NCBI GenBank assembly: GCA_905221605.1
Contig: CAJNDS010002494.1
Span: 175,001-239,000 of the forward strand
DNA length: 64,000 nt
Reading direction: 5' to 3'
From: Symbiodinium natans
Taxonomy: Eukaryota > Sar > Dinophyceae > Suessiales > Symbiodiniaceae
This document shows positions 35,820 through 47,439 of the stretch, piece by piece. The stretch's first letter is position 1; the number at the start of each line of letters is the position of its first letter. Under the pieces are notes generated by a model. That model was given only the letters and a program-made list of their open reading frames with translations. It did not search any database and had not been told where the DNA came from. Made by a program: the position numbers and the translations under genes.

Positions 35820-36560
35820 TTCAAAGATTGGTTAATGAAAGTATAGTTTGGGATCTTAACATTTTTATATTAAGCGTCTTCACTATACAAATCTTGACGA
35901 GTGTGAGTTTTTGGAAGCACATTTTGGCTGTTAGCTCTTGAAATACCAACCTACATGCATAAGGTATTGCAACAGCAGAAATATGAAATGTATTCTTCCA
36001 GCCTTTTCGCATATACTAATCTTTGTCAGTGGCTGATATATTCACACCACATAAATGACATCATCTACTTTTGTACAAACTTTTCACAACTCCTTCAGCA
36101 ATTTCAACGCAACATAAAACTGCACTCGGTTGTTCTTAACGTGTTTCAAAGAAATAACTTTAGATGTTGATTTATGCATTGTAGGAGATGGTCTTCTTCT
36201 TAAATCTGATGTACTTTGACTCCAACCTAAACGTTGTAAATAACGTGCTACCTACTCCTCTAAATTACCCATAGACCTGTTGATAAAGCAGTTTCAATAC
36301 CTTGTTCAGCAATTGATGACGTATTTTGTGCTATTACATAAATAGGTCTTTCATCAGTTTGCTTTTTCTTACATTTTTTTACTTTTCACATGTAAAATTG
36401 TCCAATTTGTCGCAATAATTGCGAGAAGAACACACCTGATTCACCTGATGATTATGTAATGCATCCCTATCATCTGGTTCATTGTTCCCAAGCTTTGCAG
36501 TTAGTGGCCTTTGAATCATGTAATGAATAAACATGACTTTTCTGGACCATCCTCACCAAG
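35820..36560 (-). pseudogene. Decayed viral-type RNA polymerase subunit 2 (Rpb2) remnant
   Basis: On the minus strand several Rpb2 signatures follow in the right order, split by stops and frameshifts: YMIQRPLTAKLGNNEPDDRD (about 36470-36520), FFSQLLRQIGQ (about 36410), IAEQGIETALSTGLW (about 36290), RLGWSQSTSDLRRRPSPTMH (about 36190), KHVKNNRVQFY (about 36125), a VEIAEG counterpart of the conserved V-E-T-P-E-G (about 36100) and the C-terminal VAIPYACRLVFQELTAKM (about 35950). The region between the last two is largely missing. Rpb2 is the second-largest subunit of multisubunit RNA polymerase; giant DNA viruses encode it. AT-rich DNA unlike the host supports a viral origin. It cannot be functional. 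Confidence 0.75.
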
Positions 36561-36780
36561 ATGTGGAAATGAACCTTAATCGCGAAGCGTACCGAAAAAC
36601 CCTAGACCAGCTGCGCAGGAGAAAAAAACACCCTAAACCCTAAACGCCTTTGAATCATGTAACAGATAAACATGACCTTTCTTGGACTATCCTCGCCAAG
36701 ATGTGGTAAAAAATCTTAGTCGAGAAGTGTACCGAAAAACTCAAACCAGTTGCGTAGGAGGAAAATACAACCCCAAACCC
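36507..36780. repeat. Tandem duplication of an Rpb2 fragment plus telomere-like repeats
   Basis: 36507-36637 and 36641-36780 are diverged copies of one unit: GCCTTTGAATCATGTAA, AAACATGAC, CCAAGATGTGG and GTACCGAAAAAC recur, each ending in AAACCCTAAA. On the minus strand the second copy reads LPHLGEDSPRKVMFICYMIQ in one open frame, another Rpb2 signature; the first copy is frameshifted there. Confidence 0.7.
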
Positions 36781-37006
36781 TAAACTCCCAATAAACTACC
36801 CTGAACCCTAAACTCTAAAAAAAGAAATACCTAAACCCTAAACCGCGTGCGCTGGTGTGAGAGTCGAAGCCCTAAACCCTATGAAGGGGTATTTGACTAT
36901 TCAGCTTCGCAGGGCGCCTGGGCCGCGTCGTGCCTTGGTGGCTCATGCTGGGTTTAGGGTTTAGGGTTGAGAGTTTAGGGTTTAGGGTTTATAGGGTTTA
37001 GCTTCA

Positions 37007-37118
37007 CCTACTTGGGTGGCTGTCAAAATTATGGCCCCTTTTTTGGATCCCTATGATAATACGGCACCTAGTATTTAGGGTACCCCACAAAGGATTATAA
37101 TTTTGACACCCACTTATG
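37007..37118. mobile_element. MITE-like element, family C
   Basis: Left arm CTTGGGTGGCTGTCAAAATT and right arm reading CATAAGTGGGTGTCAAAATT in reverse complement form imperfect inverted repeats around a roughly 65-bp non-coding core. Only one copy seen here. Confidence 0.6.
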
Positions 37119-37476
37119 TTCTTGTATCAATAAACCCTAAACCCTAAACCCTATTGATGTTGTTGCAGTATTATAAATGTAGTATTGGTGTTTTACTATG
37201 TTGTGTCACAACATCATAGTATGATCGCAATTTGTTGAGTGCATATTCTTGTAATTCTTATAGATGGGTCCAACAGTCCATAATGGGCCCATGACGGACT
37301 CTTCGGCCGGAGCATCAGTGTGGTTTTTTTGTGTGTGTGTGTGTGTGTTTTTTTGTGCGGAGTGGGTGAAGACCTGTAAAGCCTTCCCTCGAACCTACCA
37401 AGCCACCACAGCCGCCACCGTTTAACAAAGGGAACAGTTGAACAGACCCACTGAAAAAGGCAATTTCCCTTCGACA

Positions 37477-37594
37477 GGTATACGGTGGGATGTTCCCGCT
37501 TATACTAACAGTCCTTAATTGGGACTAGAGTACCCCCTCTTATAGTCCCTATTAAGAACTGCCAGTGTAAGGGGGAACATCCCAAGGTATACGG
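37477..37594. mobile_element. MITE-like element, family B copy 2 with flanking duplication
   Basis: Inverted ends TGGGATGTTCCCGCTTATAC and (reverse complement) TTGGGATGTTCCCCCTTACA. It is flanked on both sides by GGTATACGG (37477-37485 and 37586-37594), a likely target-site duplication. Same family as 32936-33027 in the opposite orientation. Confidence 0.72.
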
Positions 37595-39554
37595 GTCACT
37601 CCAGGTCAGCCGTACAAAGCTCAGAAAGCCGAAGAGCAGCGTAGCACGCTGTAAGTCAGCGGGAGGATGAATCCTGAAACTCCCACTCCCAAAGGCTATA
37701 AACTCTCGGGACTTATGATGGTATGCTAAACTAGTATGCTTGAGCATGGGTCTTAGGATAAAATTCCACGCGCCGCCTTGTAAGGAAGACGAACCCGAGC
37801 GTGGTTGTGTGAGCTGGGGGTTTAGGGTTGATGGGTTTTAGGGTTTAACGTTTAGGGGTTTCTGACAGCAGGTTTGAGTACGCAAGAGAGAGAGAGGGGT
37901 TTAGGGTTTCCGGGTTTGCTGTTGCGATTTCTTGAAACAAGGGGCCTCTGCAGCGTTAACGGTAAGTGTCTGATATTGTTTGACGTGCACAAGGTAGGTG
38001 ACATAGTCAGCCGATGTCAGAGTAAGAAAGAGTACACGTGCAATGCCCAAACGACACGTCTCCTAAGCTCAGATTATGCCGTACATTTTGGGCGAAGCCC
38101 GCTCCCACTAAGTCGCCATTCCATGGGGAGTTTGTACCCTCTGCAGTCCATATCTGAAACAGCACGTAACAGCATTTGGGCTGCACATTGGAGAGCAAAG
38201 AGAGCAACGGAACCGGGGAACATGTAGGACTCCAAACTCCAAAAACGAGTGTTCGTGCGGTTTTTCGGGCAGGGTTTAGGGTTCAGGGATATTACATTGC
38301 TTACAGCCGGGCAGCAAGGAGTCCAGGCTAATATCCCAGGCAGGCAGCAGTCATGCCGTAAAAAAGCGTTAAGATATTTGAGGCTCATGGTTGTTTGATG
38401 CACACAGCCGTAAGCGCCCTTAATTCCGGGATGTTCGGTGAGCTTGGTCTGCGAAAGCAGTGGACGCCGGCACTTATGGCCGCATCCCTGAGGGATGGAC
38501 CTGCCGAATACAAGTTGCCAAAAGAGCCCGTGCTGCAGGGGTTTAGGGTTTAGAGCGTTTTAGGATTACACACTGTGTAGACACATAGAAGGCAGGCGTG
38601 ATGGCAAAAGAGAGATTTTTCGAGGTGCATGCTTTGAGGGCATTAAGGGTTCGGCATACACACAACATTGTGGAATCATTGGGGTGATGTTCCCTCTTGG
38701 GGCGGGGGGGTGGGGGGCGAGGGGAAGAATGGGATCCCATTCTGAAGCAGCCCCCTCTCGAGCCAGAGGGTGCCTCATGTGGATTCCGATGGCTTATGCG
38801 TGTCGGCTCAGGCTTCAGCTCCCTGGTCCATACGGCAAAACCCTAAACCCAAACCCTGAACCCTAAACCCTGAACCCTAGACCCTAAACCCTAAACCCTA
38901 TAACCCTAAACCCTAAACCCTAACCCTAAAAGCAAAAGCCCTAAACCGCCCCATCCTCCCCTCGGCCCACGGTCACACGGAGTCCCAGCCTTGCAGATGG
39001 AGGCCCGTTAGTGCGAAAAGCCACAGCTTCGGCTTCTTGAAATCCTTGTCCTAGGTACTTCCTGTCCCTGGTCCCAAAGCTTTCATTGTGTCAATTAGGC
39101 CATTGATTTGTCTTTTTTTTTGGTTTGGTTTAAAACAGCCCAAGAAGCAGGAAGATATGTGGCAGAAGTCCAGTTCCACAGTTCGGGCCTCAACAGCCCA
39201 AGGTTTGAAGCGCCCTTAGGCCCCAACACAAGAAGCCAGACTACAGCCCGACTTTCCGAAGCGAAGCCTTGAAATGTAGAAGTAGAAGCTCTCCACCCTG
39301 AACCCTAAACCCTACATCTTTCTGCTTCTCTAGTCTGATGGACCTGGTGGAGGGGGTGGGCCTTATCTCTGTCTGGTTCCTACTCCTTTGACCCCCAAGC
39401 AACCGCGTCCTCAGCTTTGTTAGAGTGCCTACACAGACCCTAAACCCTAAACCCTAAACCCTAAAACCCTAAAAACAAACAAACAAACGAACCTTGCCGA
39501 CCTTGTGCGAGAGTGAGCGACTGAAGCCTAAGACCAGGCGGCGGTGAGCCAGAG

Positions 39555-41190
39555 ACTTGCCACAAGAGATCTTGTGAGACTGGGAGATGCCAAGCAATGG
39601 GCAGCTGCTGTCGCACTCCTCTGCAGCCTCGAAGGACCTGGAAGTTGAGTCGGATGGTTGGTTGAGGGTTGCAAGGAGTTAGTTTGGGAGAGTAGTTTCG
39701 GGTTTAGGGTTTAGGGCTCAGTAGACTCCTGTTGATACACACAGCCCCCCGGCGCGCACGCGCCGATGTGCCTTGTCGCGAGGAGAAGGCATACAGTTGA
39801 ACCAGTTCCACATGACTGCGGCCATGCGCGCCTGCAGCAAGTCTGGAAAATGGGAAGTGGCACTGGCATTGCTTCAAGGCACCGACTCGCTGCGCCTTCG
39901 CAAGGAGATGCGGGCTCCATGTGCAAAGGTTGGAAAGCAAGGTCTTGAAGGGTGGGGTTGAGATCGGCTTCTTGCATGTCCTGAGGCCCCTCATAACTTT
40001 CAACCGCTCATCGTTAGCTGTGCCGTGGATGAGAGGCCGCAAGCGCAAACTGAATAGCTGAGCAAATCATGTGGGAAGTGGGCAAGAGGGGGGTAGGGGG
40101 TACTCAGCAACTAGGAACTGCCCTGAACCCGCCCCAAAAAATCCCCAAAAAATCGCTAAACCCTGATAGGATGAGAAGATCTTCGGCGCAGCTCTCAGCT
40201 CCTGTGAGCAGTGTGGTAGCTTGGTAGGCCCTGGGGACATTTTCTATATTCACTTCTTGGGTTTAAGAGGATCATCTTCAGGGAACATTTTTCAGAGGGG
40301 TTTCAGGGTATATGACCCTTATTGGGTTTAAGAGGATCATCTTCAGGAAATAATTTTTCAGATGGGTTTAAGGGCCATCCTAGGTAGGTGGCAGGAGGCC
40401 TTGGGCTTGTTGGCCTCCATGGCAGCAGAGCGCTCGGCCCCCAGCTGCACCTCCTACGGCTATGCCGTGGCTTGGGTCGGATCAAGTCCCCCCTTTGTCT
40501 TCTTCGCAATCTAATGTTGAGAAAATGATATTTTATTAACGATGTAGTGTTCAGAGCTGTCCATTCCGCGAAAATCGCCCTGGAGCTGCCACCAGGTGAG
40601 GGCGTGCGAGCAGCTGACCCAGTGGGGGCATGCGATGCAACTGCTGGAAGACATGGGGCAACAGAAGATTGAGGCGGAGGGAGCTGTCACCTGCAGCGCT
40701 CTTTCTGCCTGCGCCAAGGCCCAGGAATTAGGGCAAAGCACGTCGCTGCTGGGGCGCATGCGAAGCAGTGCGTTGCAAGGCGACACCATCTCCTGCAGCG
40801 CTGCAGTCAGTGCATGCTCTCGTGCCGGCTTATGGCAACCAGCCCTGGAGTTGCTCGACTTTATGGCTGCCACGGAGGTTCCGCGGAACATCATCACCTT
40901 CAGTGGCCTTGTTTTGTCAGAATCAGAAGTCTTGGAGTTTCATCGTAAAAAAGCAACGTTAAAGAACTATATATATGTATATACTCCAGCCGAACCTTTC
41001 CCATGCCCTCCTCCTAGAGAAAGTGAGGCGCTGCCATCTCCTCTTGCGCAAAGGCTGGGGTGTGGGTTCAGGCCCTGATTCTCCTCGAGGAGATGTCTTG
41101 CTGCGACGTGGCGCGCGACACCATCAGCTGCAGCGCGGCCATCAGCGCCTGCGGGAAGGCCGTCGAAACAGCTGTCACCTTAAACAGCCT
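39555..41190 (+). CDS. PPR-pseudouridine synthase gene copy 1, first PPR exons
   Basis: PPR-type exons appear in order: LVRLGDAKQWAAAVALLCSL (about 39555-39645), HMTAAMRACSKSGKWEVALA (about 39790-39900), a long exon 40596-40930 with SALSACAKAQELGQSTSLLG and AAVSACSRAGLWQPALELLD, and WVQALILLEEM (41060-41190). Each 35-residue repeat has the dinoflagellate style A-(I/V)-S-A-C-x-(K/R)-x-x-x-W-x-x-A-L. PPR proteins bind single-stranded RNA, one base per repeat, usually in organelles. Every exon has a counterpart in copy 2 (45.0-46.1 kb). The intron at 39,950-40,595 contains two copies of the dispersed repeat also found in the oxygenase gene. Start codon not located. Confidence 0.72.
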
Positions 41191-41344
41191 GATTGTGGTT
41201 GTGAATATGATGATTAGCATTGTGACTTATTATGAATACTTATGCTATTATTATAATTATGATCATCATTATTGTTTTTGTTTGTTTTTTTAATTTAATG
41301 TTAGTTGCTTTAAAGGCTTTCTCTGAAGCATCCCCCAAAAAACT

Positions 41345-42300
41345 GTGAACCCAGACGCCCTCTGCAAGGCCGGCCAGTGGACTGCAGCCTTGGATATCCT
41401 TGCAAGCATGCCCGGCCTCAGGGTGGTGGCCGACGCAGTCGCCCTGAGTTCCACTGTCAGTGCGCTGGAGAAGGGGGAACAGTGGGAGCGTGGGTTGGCC
41501 CTGCTCTTCGCAAGCGCAAATGCAGGTGTGGAAATCAACTGTATCGGCCTCTCAGCGGCCATCTCTGCATGCGAGAAGGCTGGGCAATGGGAAGTGGCTT
41601 GTCAGGTCTTAGGCTACTCGGTCATGGCCCAGATCAAGGTTGACATTGTTGCATACAGCGCGGCCGTTGCGGCCTGCTCTCGGGCGGGGGAATGGCAGAC
41701 AGCTCTGAGGCTGTTGGGGAAGATGGGCTCAGAGCGAATTCGAAAGGACACCGCAGCATGCACAGCGGCGATCACTGCATGCACGAACTCTGCCGAGTGG
41801 AGCCGCGCACTTTCTCTACTCGGATCAATGCTTGCGGAGCTCCTGGCTCCATCTGTGCTCACTTACAGCGCGGTGCTGAGTGCCTGTGATCTCGGGGAGC
41901 GATGGGAGGAAGCCTTGATCGTGCTGAAGGACATGGAGACACGCACTGTGGCCACAGATGGTGTGCACGTGGGTTCTGCGATCAGTGCTTCTCAGAAAAG
42001 GCGCGGGCGTCCGGCTGCAATCCGGCTTCTCAAAGCCCTGCGCTCGGAATGGCGCGCTCCCATGCCAGAGTCCCGGGATGCCAACACGGAAGGTTTCCAG
42101 GACGCAGAGTGGGCCCTCCATCCCCTGTTTTGTTTTTACTATGCTTCCCTTGTAAAGGACCCACACTTCGAAAAAGGGGGAGCCCCTTCTCACATCCCTA
42201 GAGCTTGCAGCTTTGGGACCCGAGGTTTGGAGGTGATTCTACGGCATCCTGGGCTTTTGGTCCTCAACAAGCCAGCGGGCGTGCGGACGGAGGATGTGCG
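41345..42300 (+). CDS. PPR-pseudouridine synthase gene copy 1, main PPR exon and catalytic-domain start
   Basis: An open frame encodes about seven more PPR units (STVSALEKGEQWERGLALLF; AAISACEKAGQWEVACQVLG; AAVAACSRAGEWQTALRLLG; SAVLSACDLGERWEEALIVL), then a linker, and ends in LEVILRHPGLLVLNKPAGVR, the opening motif of RluA/RsuA-type pseudouridine synthases (V-L-N-K-P-A-G). A segment at about 42105-42200 interrupts similarity with copy 2 and may be an intron in frame. The catalytic motif follows in the next exon. This fusion joins RNA recognition to RNA modification. Confidence 0.75.
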
Positions 42301-42769
42301 GCTTCGAGACAGTGGCAGCTCGTGTCCATTTTTCTTTTCCTCCAAGCAAATGGGCAGCCAACTATAGCCGATAAAAATATACACCAACCTGTTGGATTAT
42401 TGGGTGAGAGGGGTACTCGTAGCACGGAAACACGTCTTGTTTGCCAAGAATGCATTATTTCTCTTTGTCGTACTGGAATTAAGCCATGGAAGCTCCAACG
42501 GCAGCTGTTTAGCCTGACCTCAGGGCCTAGGCAGTATATGAGAATTTCCATGCACTTGCGCGTCAGCCTTCCTGCAAGAAGCAGAACAGAGACAGTGAAG
42601 AGGTGAATGCATCACTTCTTGGCGCAACAACAAAGATCAGGGTCCAACTCTGGCCTGGACAGAAACTTTAAAAGGAAGGAAAATTGACGGAAAGGACGGA
42701 CTGGTTCTGGCCCTATATGAGAGCGCCTCAAAAAACCTGGGAGGCTGGACTTTTTGGCCCGCCGTGGCC

Positions 42770-43570
42770 CTGTCACCGAGATGTCTCGCCTGGACGTCCC
42801 TACCTCGGGCGTGCTGCCAGTCGCTCTGGGAGCAGAGGGTATGTCAGGCCCCAAGTGAGCCGGCTGCAATGAGAAATGCTGTCTCCCCTTTTCATCAAAC
42901 ATGAGCGGTAGCCCTCTCCCCAACAATCGAGAAGTGCACGGAGCCTTGTGAGGTGGTACAAGGCGCAGTTCGCAGGCCGCCTCGCAAGGAAGGAATACCA
43001 CTGCCTCTGTCATGGTGAACTGCAGCCTGTGCCGCGGCTGTAGAGGGGGCTTGGGCGTATTCATGTTGAGGGTTCCTAAAACTTTGGAGGGGTGCCCCTT
43101 TGAAAATGCCTGGGCCTGTAGAGCAATGCATCTGCCACCCAACCAGCGAGTCTTGCTGCCGTGGCCGAGGCCTTGGGCGAGCAGCGGGTGGAGCTGCCCC
43201 TGCGGGTGGTGCCCTCCGGCCCGGGCACGGCGCGCACGGCGGTGGACGCAGTGTTGGGCCGCGAGGCGCTGACCTGCTACGAGGCCCTGGCCACCTACAC
43301 CTGCGATGGGCAGGTTTGGTCACTGGTCCGTGCTCGGCCGAAGACAGGACGATTCCTGGGCTGCAGAAAATATGGCTGCATCATGCTGCGTCATGAGCTG
43401 CATCTGCATCATGGGCTTGCGCTTCAGAACCTTTGAATTCTTGTGAGCGGTGGGGCGTCCCCCGACATCCTAGGAATGCACCAGATCCGCGTGCACTTGG
43501 CGAGCGTGGGCCTGCCTTTGGTGGGGGATCGCGGCTTGGCCTGCAGGCCAGAGCGCGTCACCGGCGGCTA
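42770..43570 (+). CDS. PPR-pseudouridine synthase gene copy 1, catalytic exons
   Basis: Three exon-like blocks complete an RluA-type domain: MSRLDVPTSGVLPVALGAEG (about 42780), where R-L-D-x-x-T-S-G carries the catalytic Asp; a YKAQFAGRLARKEYHCLCHG block (about 42957-43016, partly read in a frame with breaks); VAEALGEQRVELPLRVVPSG with YEALATYTCDGQVWSLVRAR (43160-43345); and HQIRVHLASVGLPLVGDRG (about 43479-43535), the C-terminal RNA-binding motif. Reaction: uridine to pseudouridine in RNA. Exon borders are inferred by comparison with copy 2, which shares long identical stretches. Confidence 0.72.
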
Positions 43571-43909
43571 AGCCTCACCATCCTGCATGGCGCACACGAA
43601 ACTTCACAAACCCTACATTGCCGGCCGCACTCAGGAGTTTATGGGCTGCAAAGGCCATCCTGGTGTCACCGCTTGTTCCTGCACTGCTATTCCTTGACGT
43701 GCTGCGGCTGGACAGTCTCAGCTTTTTTCCTGTGACGTTGAGCTTGACATCGCCCTCCACGCCATACTGTTTGCAATGTGTGTGCACCTTCATGTTTACC
43801 TTCGGTACCCCCCTGTAGACCCACCCTAAATTCCGAAACCCTTACTAACCCTAAATTACTACTGAACCCTAAATTACCAAGTCCTAAACCAAAGAAAACA
43901 GACCTAAGC

Positions 43910-44060
43910 CACTTCTTCAGGCTTCTTGGCTGGGATGGGAAGGAGCTCAACATCGTTGCCCCGCTTCCTGGGGAGCTCCAGGCAGCCCTGGAGCACGTGG
44001 AGCACTTGGCGCAACGCGCGTTGGGCACCCAAGACAGGGGCGAAAAAGATGCCCCCCCCT
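43910..44060 (+). CDS. PPR-pseudouridine synthase gene copy 1, last exon
   Basis: FFRLLGWDGKELNIVAPLPG with ELQAALEHVEHLAQRALG parallels LLGWDGEELSIVAPLAPELR at the end of copy 2. In copy 2 the frame stops after HLGGEPP, while here it runs on into a G-rich stretch (44079-44092), so the true end is uncertain. Confidence 0.6.
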
Positions 44061-45080
44061 CCGAACTCTGGGCCGGGGGGGGGGGGGGGGGAGCGACTTC
44101 ATCGGCCCAAAAAAGGCCTTCATACTGCATTGCATTCCTTTTGCCGAAGGACCATCAAAGCATCCTTATAAAACCTATAGCAGTGCCACTCTCTGTTTCT
44201 TCTCTCCTCTTCTTTTGAAAAAGAATCTGCCTTAGCCATCCTGAAGCCACAATGCGGGTGTCTTTTAAAGCATCCCAGGGGTTTCCTGCGATTCGGACTG
44301 TGTGAGGCATCAATGGCCTTTCGAGATATCTTGGGGACGCTGGCCCCCTCCCCCTCCTGCTGCGCTGACGAGGTGCTTGAACTTTATTACTATGTTGTTA
44401 TATCATTATACCAGAATACTATTACATGATTCTTTATTCATATATATTAGCATGTCCCAAGATTTTTCATTACACTTCTAGCATCTTCTGGTGTGCTAGA
44501 ACGAGCTGAAACGAGTATTCTGTTCGCATCGAGCTTCAGTGGAGCCGATCTGGACAAGCGTAACGGGGCCAGGCCATATTCTGCAATTTGGAAGCAAGCT
44601 TGTCGCGGCCGGTGTGCGAAGTAACGCTTGGCCACTTGGCTCAAGACATCTCTGCCTGTTGCGATTCGGCCTTGTTACTCTATCCCCCCTTTTAGTTTAT
44701 ATAAAACCTAAGAGGCTATTAACAATATTTTTACAAGGTTCTAAGGGGAGTATAGGTTATGAGTTATGATCCCATAAGCAGCCGCATAAAAGGGGTCTGT
44801 AAATGGCTGGGTGTAATAGCCCATCCTGGCTTCAAGCTCCAGCAAGCCGCCGATGTCAGTGCCATGCTGCGGACAGGCCTGGCACAAGCCACCAAAATCA
44901 AACTTTTGTGAAGATGGCTATGGGGACGCTCATTAGACCGTAGGGTATGGAGGGTTTAGAGGGTGTTAGAGGATTTAGAGGGTTTAGGGGGTTTAGGGGG
45001 TTTTGGGGTTGGACTTAGTTAGGTGACTCTTAGGGTGGTTTATATAGGGTTTCAGGCCCACCCATGCCGCGACCTGGCCA
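44061..45080. other. Spacer between the two PPR-PUS copies
   Basis: No gene recognised. An AT-rich stretch lies at 44378-44460 and degenerate GGGTTTAG repeats at 44940-45010. Confidence 0.5.
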
Positions 45081-46075
45081 CGCTCTCTTCTCACCCTCGG
45101 CTGGCCACGCGTTCCTTGGTGCAGCTGGGGGATGCAAAGCGCTGGCCCGACGCGCTCTCGTTGCTGCAGAACCTCCGAGGACGGTCGTGTAGTGAAGTGG
45201 TAGACACTGGCTGTTGTCATCTTTTGCCTTTTTTCTGTGGGGTTCTGCGTGATTTCGGCCGGTTCTACCAACCCCCAAACGCGCGGCATGCGGGGCTTCG
45301 ACTGGGAAACCAGCTTCAGAGGCTCAGTTAACAACTCGGCACAGGAGCCACGGTTTTGGTTTGCATGTGCCTGTCAGAACTGTTGAAGTGTAGAAGTACT
45401 TCATCTTCTTCATCCTCAACTGTTCAAACGCAAACGGACCGCAGATGCCGTTCAGAGAGAAGCAGATCCACGGTGCACAAAGTGCGGGCTTTGTGCGTTA
45501 CTGTGCGTTCATGAGGAGAGGCGGCGGAGCTGGATCAAATCCATCTCAGCGCAGCCATCCGCGCCTGCAGCAAAGCAGGTGCTTGGGTCTCAGCACTGCA
45601 ACTGCTGGATGACATGGTGGGCTGGCTGCTTGTGAAGGCGCGCATGGGAAACTTGAGGGTTGCGAGGTGGCCACAGTTGTGCGCGCAGTTGTGCGCGGTC
45701 CGTCCTTTTGGGCAGGACTTGAAGTGCTTCGGGGCCGCGCTCAGCGCGTGTGACCATGGCCGGCAGTGGCAGGCGGCCCTCGCGCTGCTCGCATCCATGG
45801 AGAGTGAAGGCATTGCGCCGGGGCAGATTGCATACAACTGTGCGGCGCCTCGACTCGTCCTAGCTGAAGCGGGGAATTCTGGGGGAAGTTGTGAGATTTT
45901 GCTACTGTATGAGGGCATGGCATTTCATCATGCCATTTGTGTCAAGTTGTGTCAAGTTGTGTCACTTGACTTCCAGGTGAGTGCATGTGAGCGCTCCGCC
46001 CAGTGGGCGCAAGCCTTGCAGCTCTTGGAGGACATGCAGTCCAAGGAGGTGCCCGCGATCATAAGCGCCCGCTGT
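45081..46075 (+). CDS. PPR-pseudouridine synthase gene copy 2, first PPR exons
   Basis: Exons parallel those of copy 1: LVQLGDAKRWPDALSLLQNL (about 45115-45180), HLSAAIRACSKAGAWVSALQ (about 45540-45605), GAALSACDHGRQWQAALALL (about 45728-45850) and VSACERSAQWAQALQLLEDM (about 45976-46045). The intervening DNA is unrelated simple sequence. RNA-binding PPR repeats of a gene duplicated in tandem. Start codon not located. Confidence 0.7.
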
Positions 46076-46188
46076 CAAAGAGAAAATAGGAGATCCCTAA
46101 ACTGGACCCCAAGGGACCCCAATAAGGTAGGTAACCCCAATTTCGGAAGCCACCACAGTGAGAAAGCAAAAAAAGGCGGGGTGTTTGC

Positions 46189-47015
46189 ATGCAATGGAAC
46201 TGTCAGGTGCCTTCCGACACCATCACATTCTGTTCGGCCATCTGCTCTTGTGGCAAGGCGCAGCACTGGCCTCATGTTCTGTGGTTGCTGCAACGCATGG
46301 GCCAAAGGTCCATCGAGAAGAGCACCATACTCTGCAGCGCTGCCGTGAACGCGTGTGCGAAGGGCAGTCTCTGGTCCATGGCCCTGAGCATCATAGGGTC
46401 CATGGAAGGCGAAGGCATTCAGAGGAACACCATCACCTTCAACTCAGGAATTTCTGCCTGTGAGAAGGGCGAAGAGTGGGAGCTGGCACTGGCGCTCTTG
46501 GCGCAGATGCACGACTGTCAGGTGCGCTGCGACACCATCACGTGCAGCGCGGCCATTAGTGTGTGTGCAAGCACGGGTCATTGGACGGCCGCAGTGGATC
46601 TGCTCGGAGACATGTTTTCGCAGCAAATCTCAACAGATGCTATTGCCTACAGTGCAGCGATCACCGCATGTGGAAGGGGCGAGAAGTGGGATCATGCGCT
46701 GGCACTTCTGAGTGATCTTTCATCCTCGTCCCTTGAAGTTGGCAACATCAGTTTTGCTGCGGCCATCTCTGCTTGTGAACGAGCCGGACAGTGGACAGCT
46801 GCATGTCAGGTCCTGGAGACATTACTCAGCATACACGTCCATGTGGACAATGTTCCCTTCAGTGCGGCCATTGCGGCTTGCTCGCGTGCCGGGGAGTGGG
46901 AGAGGGCCCTGATCTTGCTTCGCCAGATGGAAGCATGGAGCACAGGCAAAGATACCGTGTCGTGCACGGCAGCCATCAAAGCTTGTGCAACCTCCACTGC
47001 ATGGGAGGCTTTCGG
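46189..47015 (+). CDS. PPR-pseudouridine synthase gene copy 2, main PPR exon
   Basis: About eight PPR units without interruption: ITFCSAICSCGKAQHWPHVL, SAAVNACAKGSLWSMALSII, SGISACEKGEEWELALALLA, AAISVCASTGHWTAAVDLLG, AAITACGRGEKWDHALALLS, AAISACERAGQWTAACQVLE and AAIAACSRAGEWERALILLR. The frame is open from before ATG 46189, which lies inside the exon. After about 47015 the sequence turns into intron with telomere-like tracts (47205-47243). Confidence 0.75.
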
Positions 47016-47439
47016 GATCAAGTGGTCACAACCGTCAAAACTGATCAGAGCTGTCTTACGGTACAAGTTATTTTCTATACAGAATAAGCCCTATAAGTCC
47101 AAAACTAAGCCTGAAACGGTGGCTGTACGATATGTGGGGCCCTGAGGAGTTGCTCCAAGCGCGTCGGATTTTTCGGTGGGTTTACTTGCAATCAGGTTAG
47201 TTGGCTCAGGGTTTAGGATTGGGGTTTAAAGGGTTTAGGGGTATGAGGGGGCGCGCCAAAATCGGGATGCGAAACCAGTTGCAGAGTTTCGGGGTCTCTT
47301 GTTGCTTTCCGGGCAGATTACTTGAGCGCTCAGTCCAGTGCAAAATCAAGAGGGGCCTAAGAGGGGGTGAACTTTTCGCGCCTTGGTTTGTGTTGATGTG
47401 CATGGTTGCTTTGGCACGGGTCTAAGTTGGATGTCGGGT

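Larger units (their letters stand above)
36781..39554. other. Host intergenic DNA with MITEs and telomere-like tracts
   Basis: No supported gene. Contains two MITE-like elements (listed), a GT-rich stretch near 37328-37348 and many short AAACCCT/TTTAGGG tracts, densest at 38840-38935. Confidence 0.5.

Noticed and set aside
42612-43142. 176-aa minus-strand frame over the pseudouridine synthase exons
   Set aside because: The sense strand carries RluA motifs conserved in the second gene copy; the antisense frame has none.
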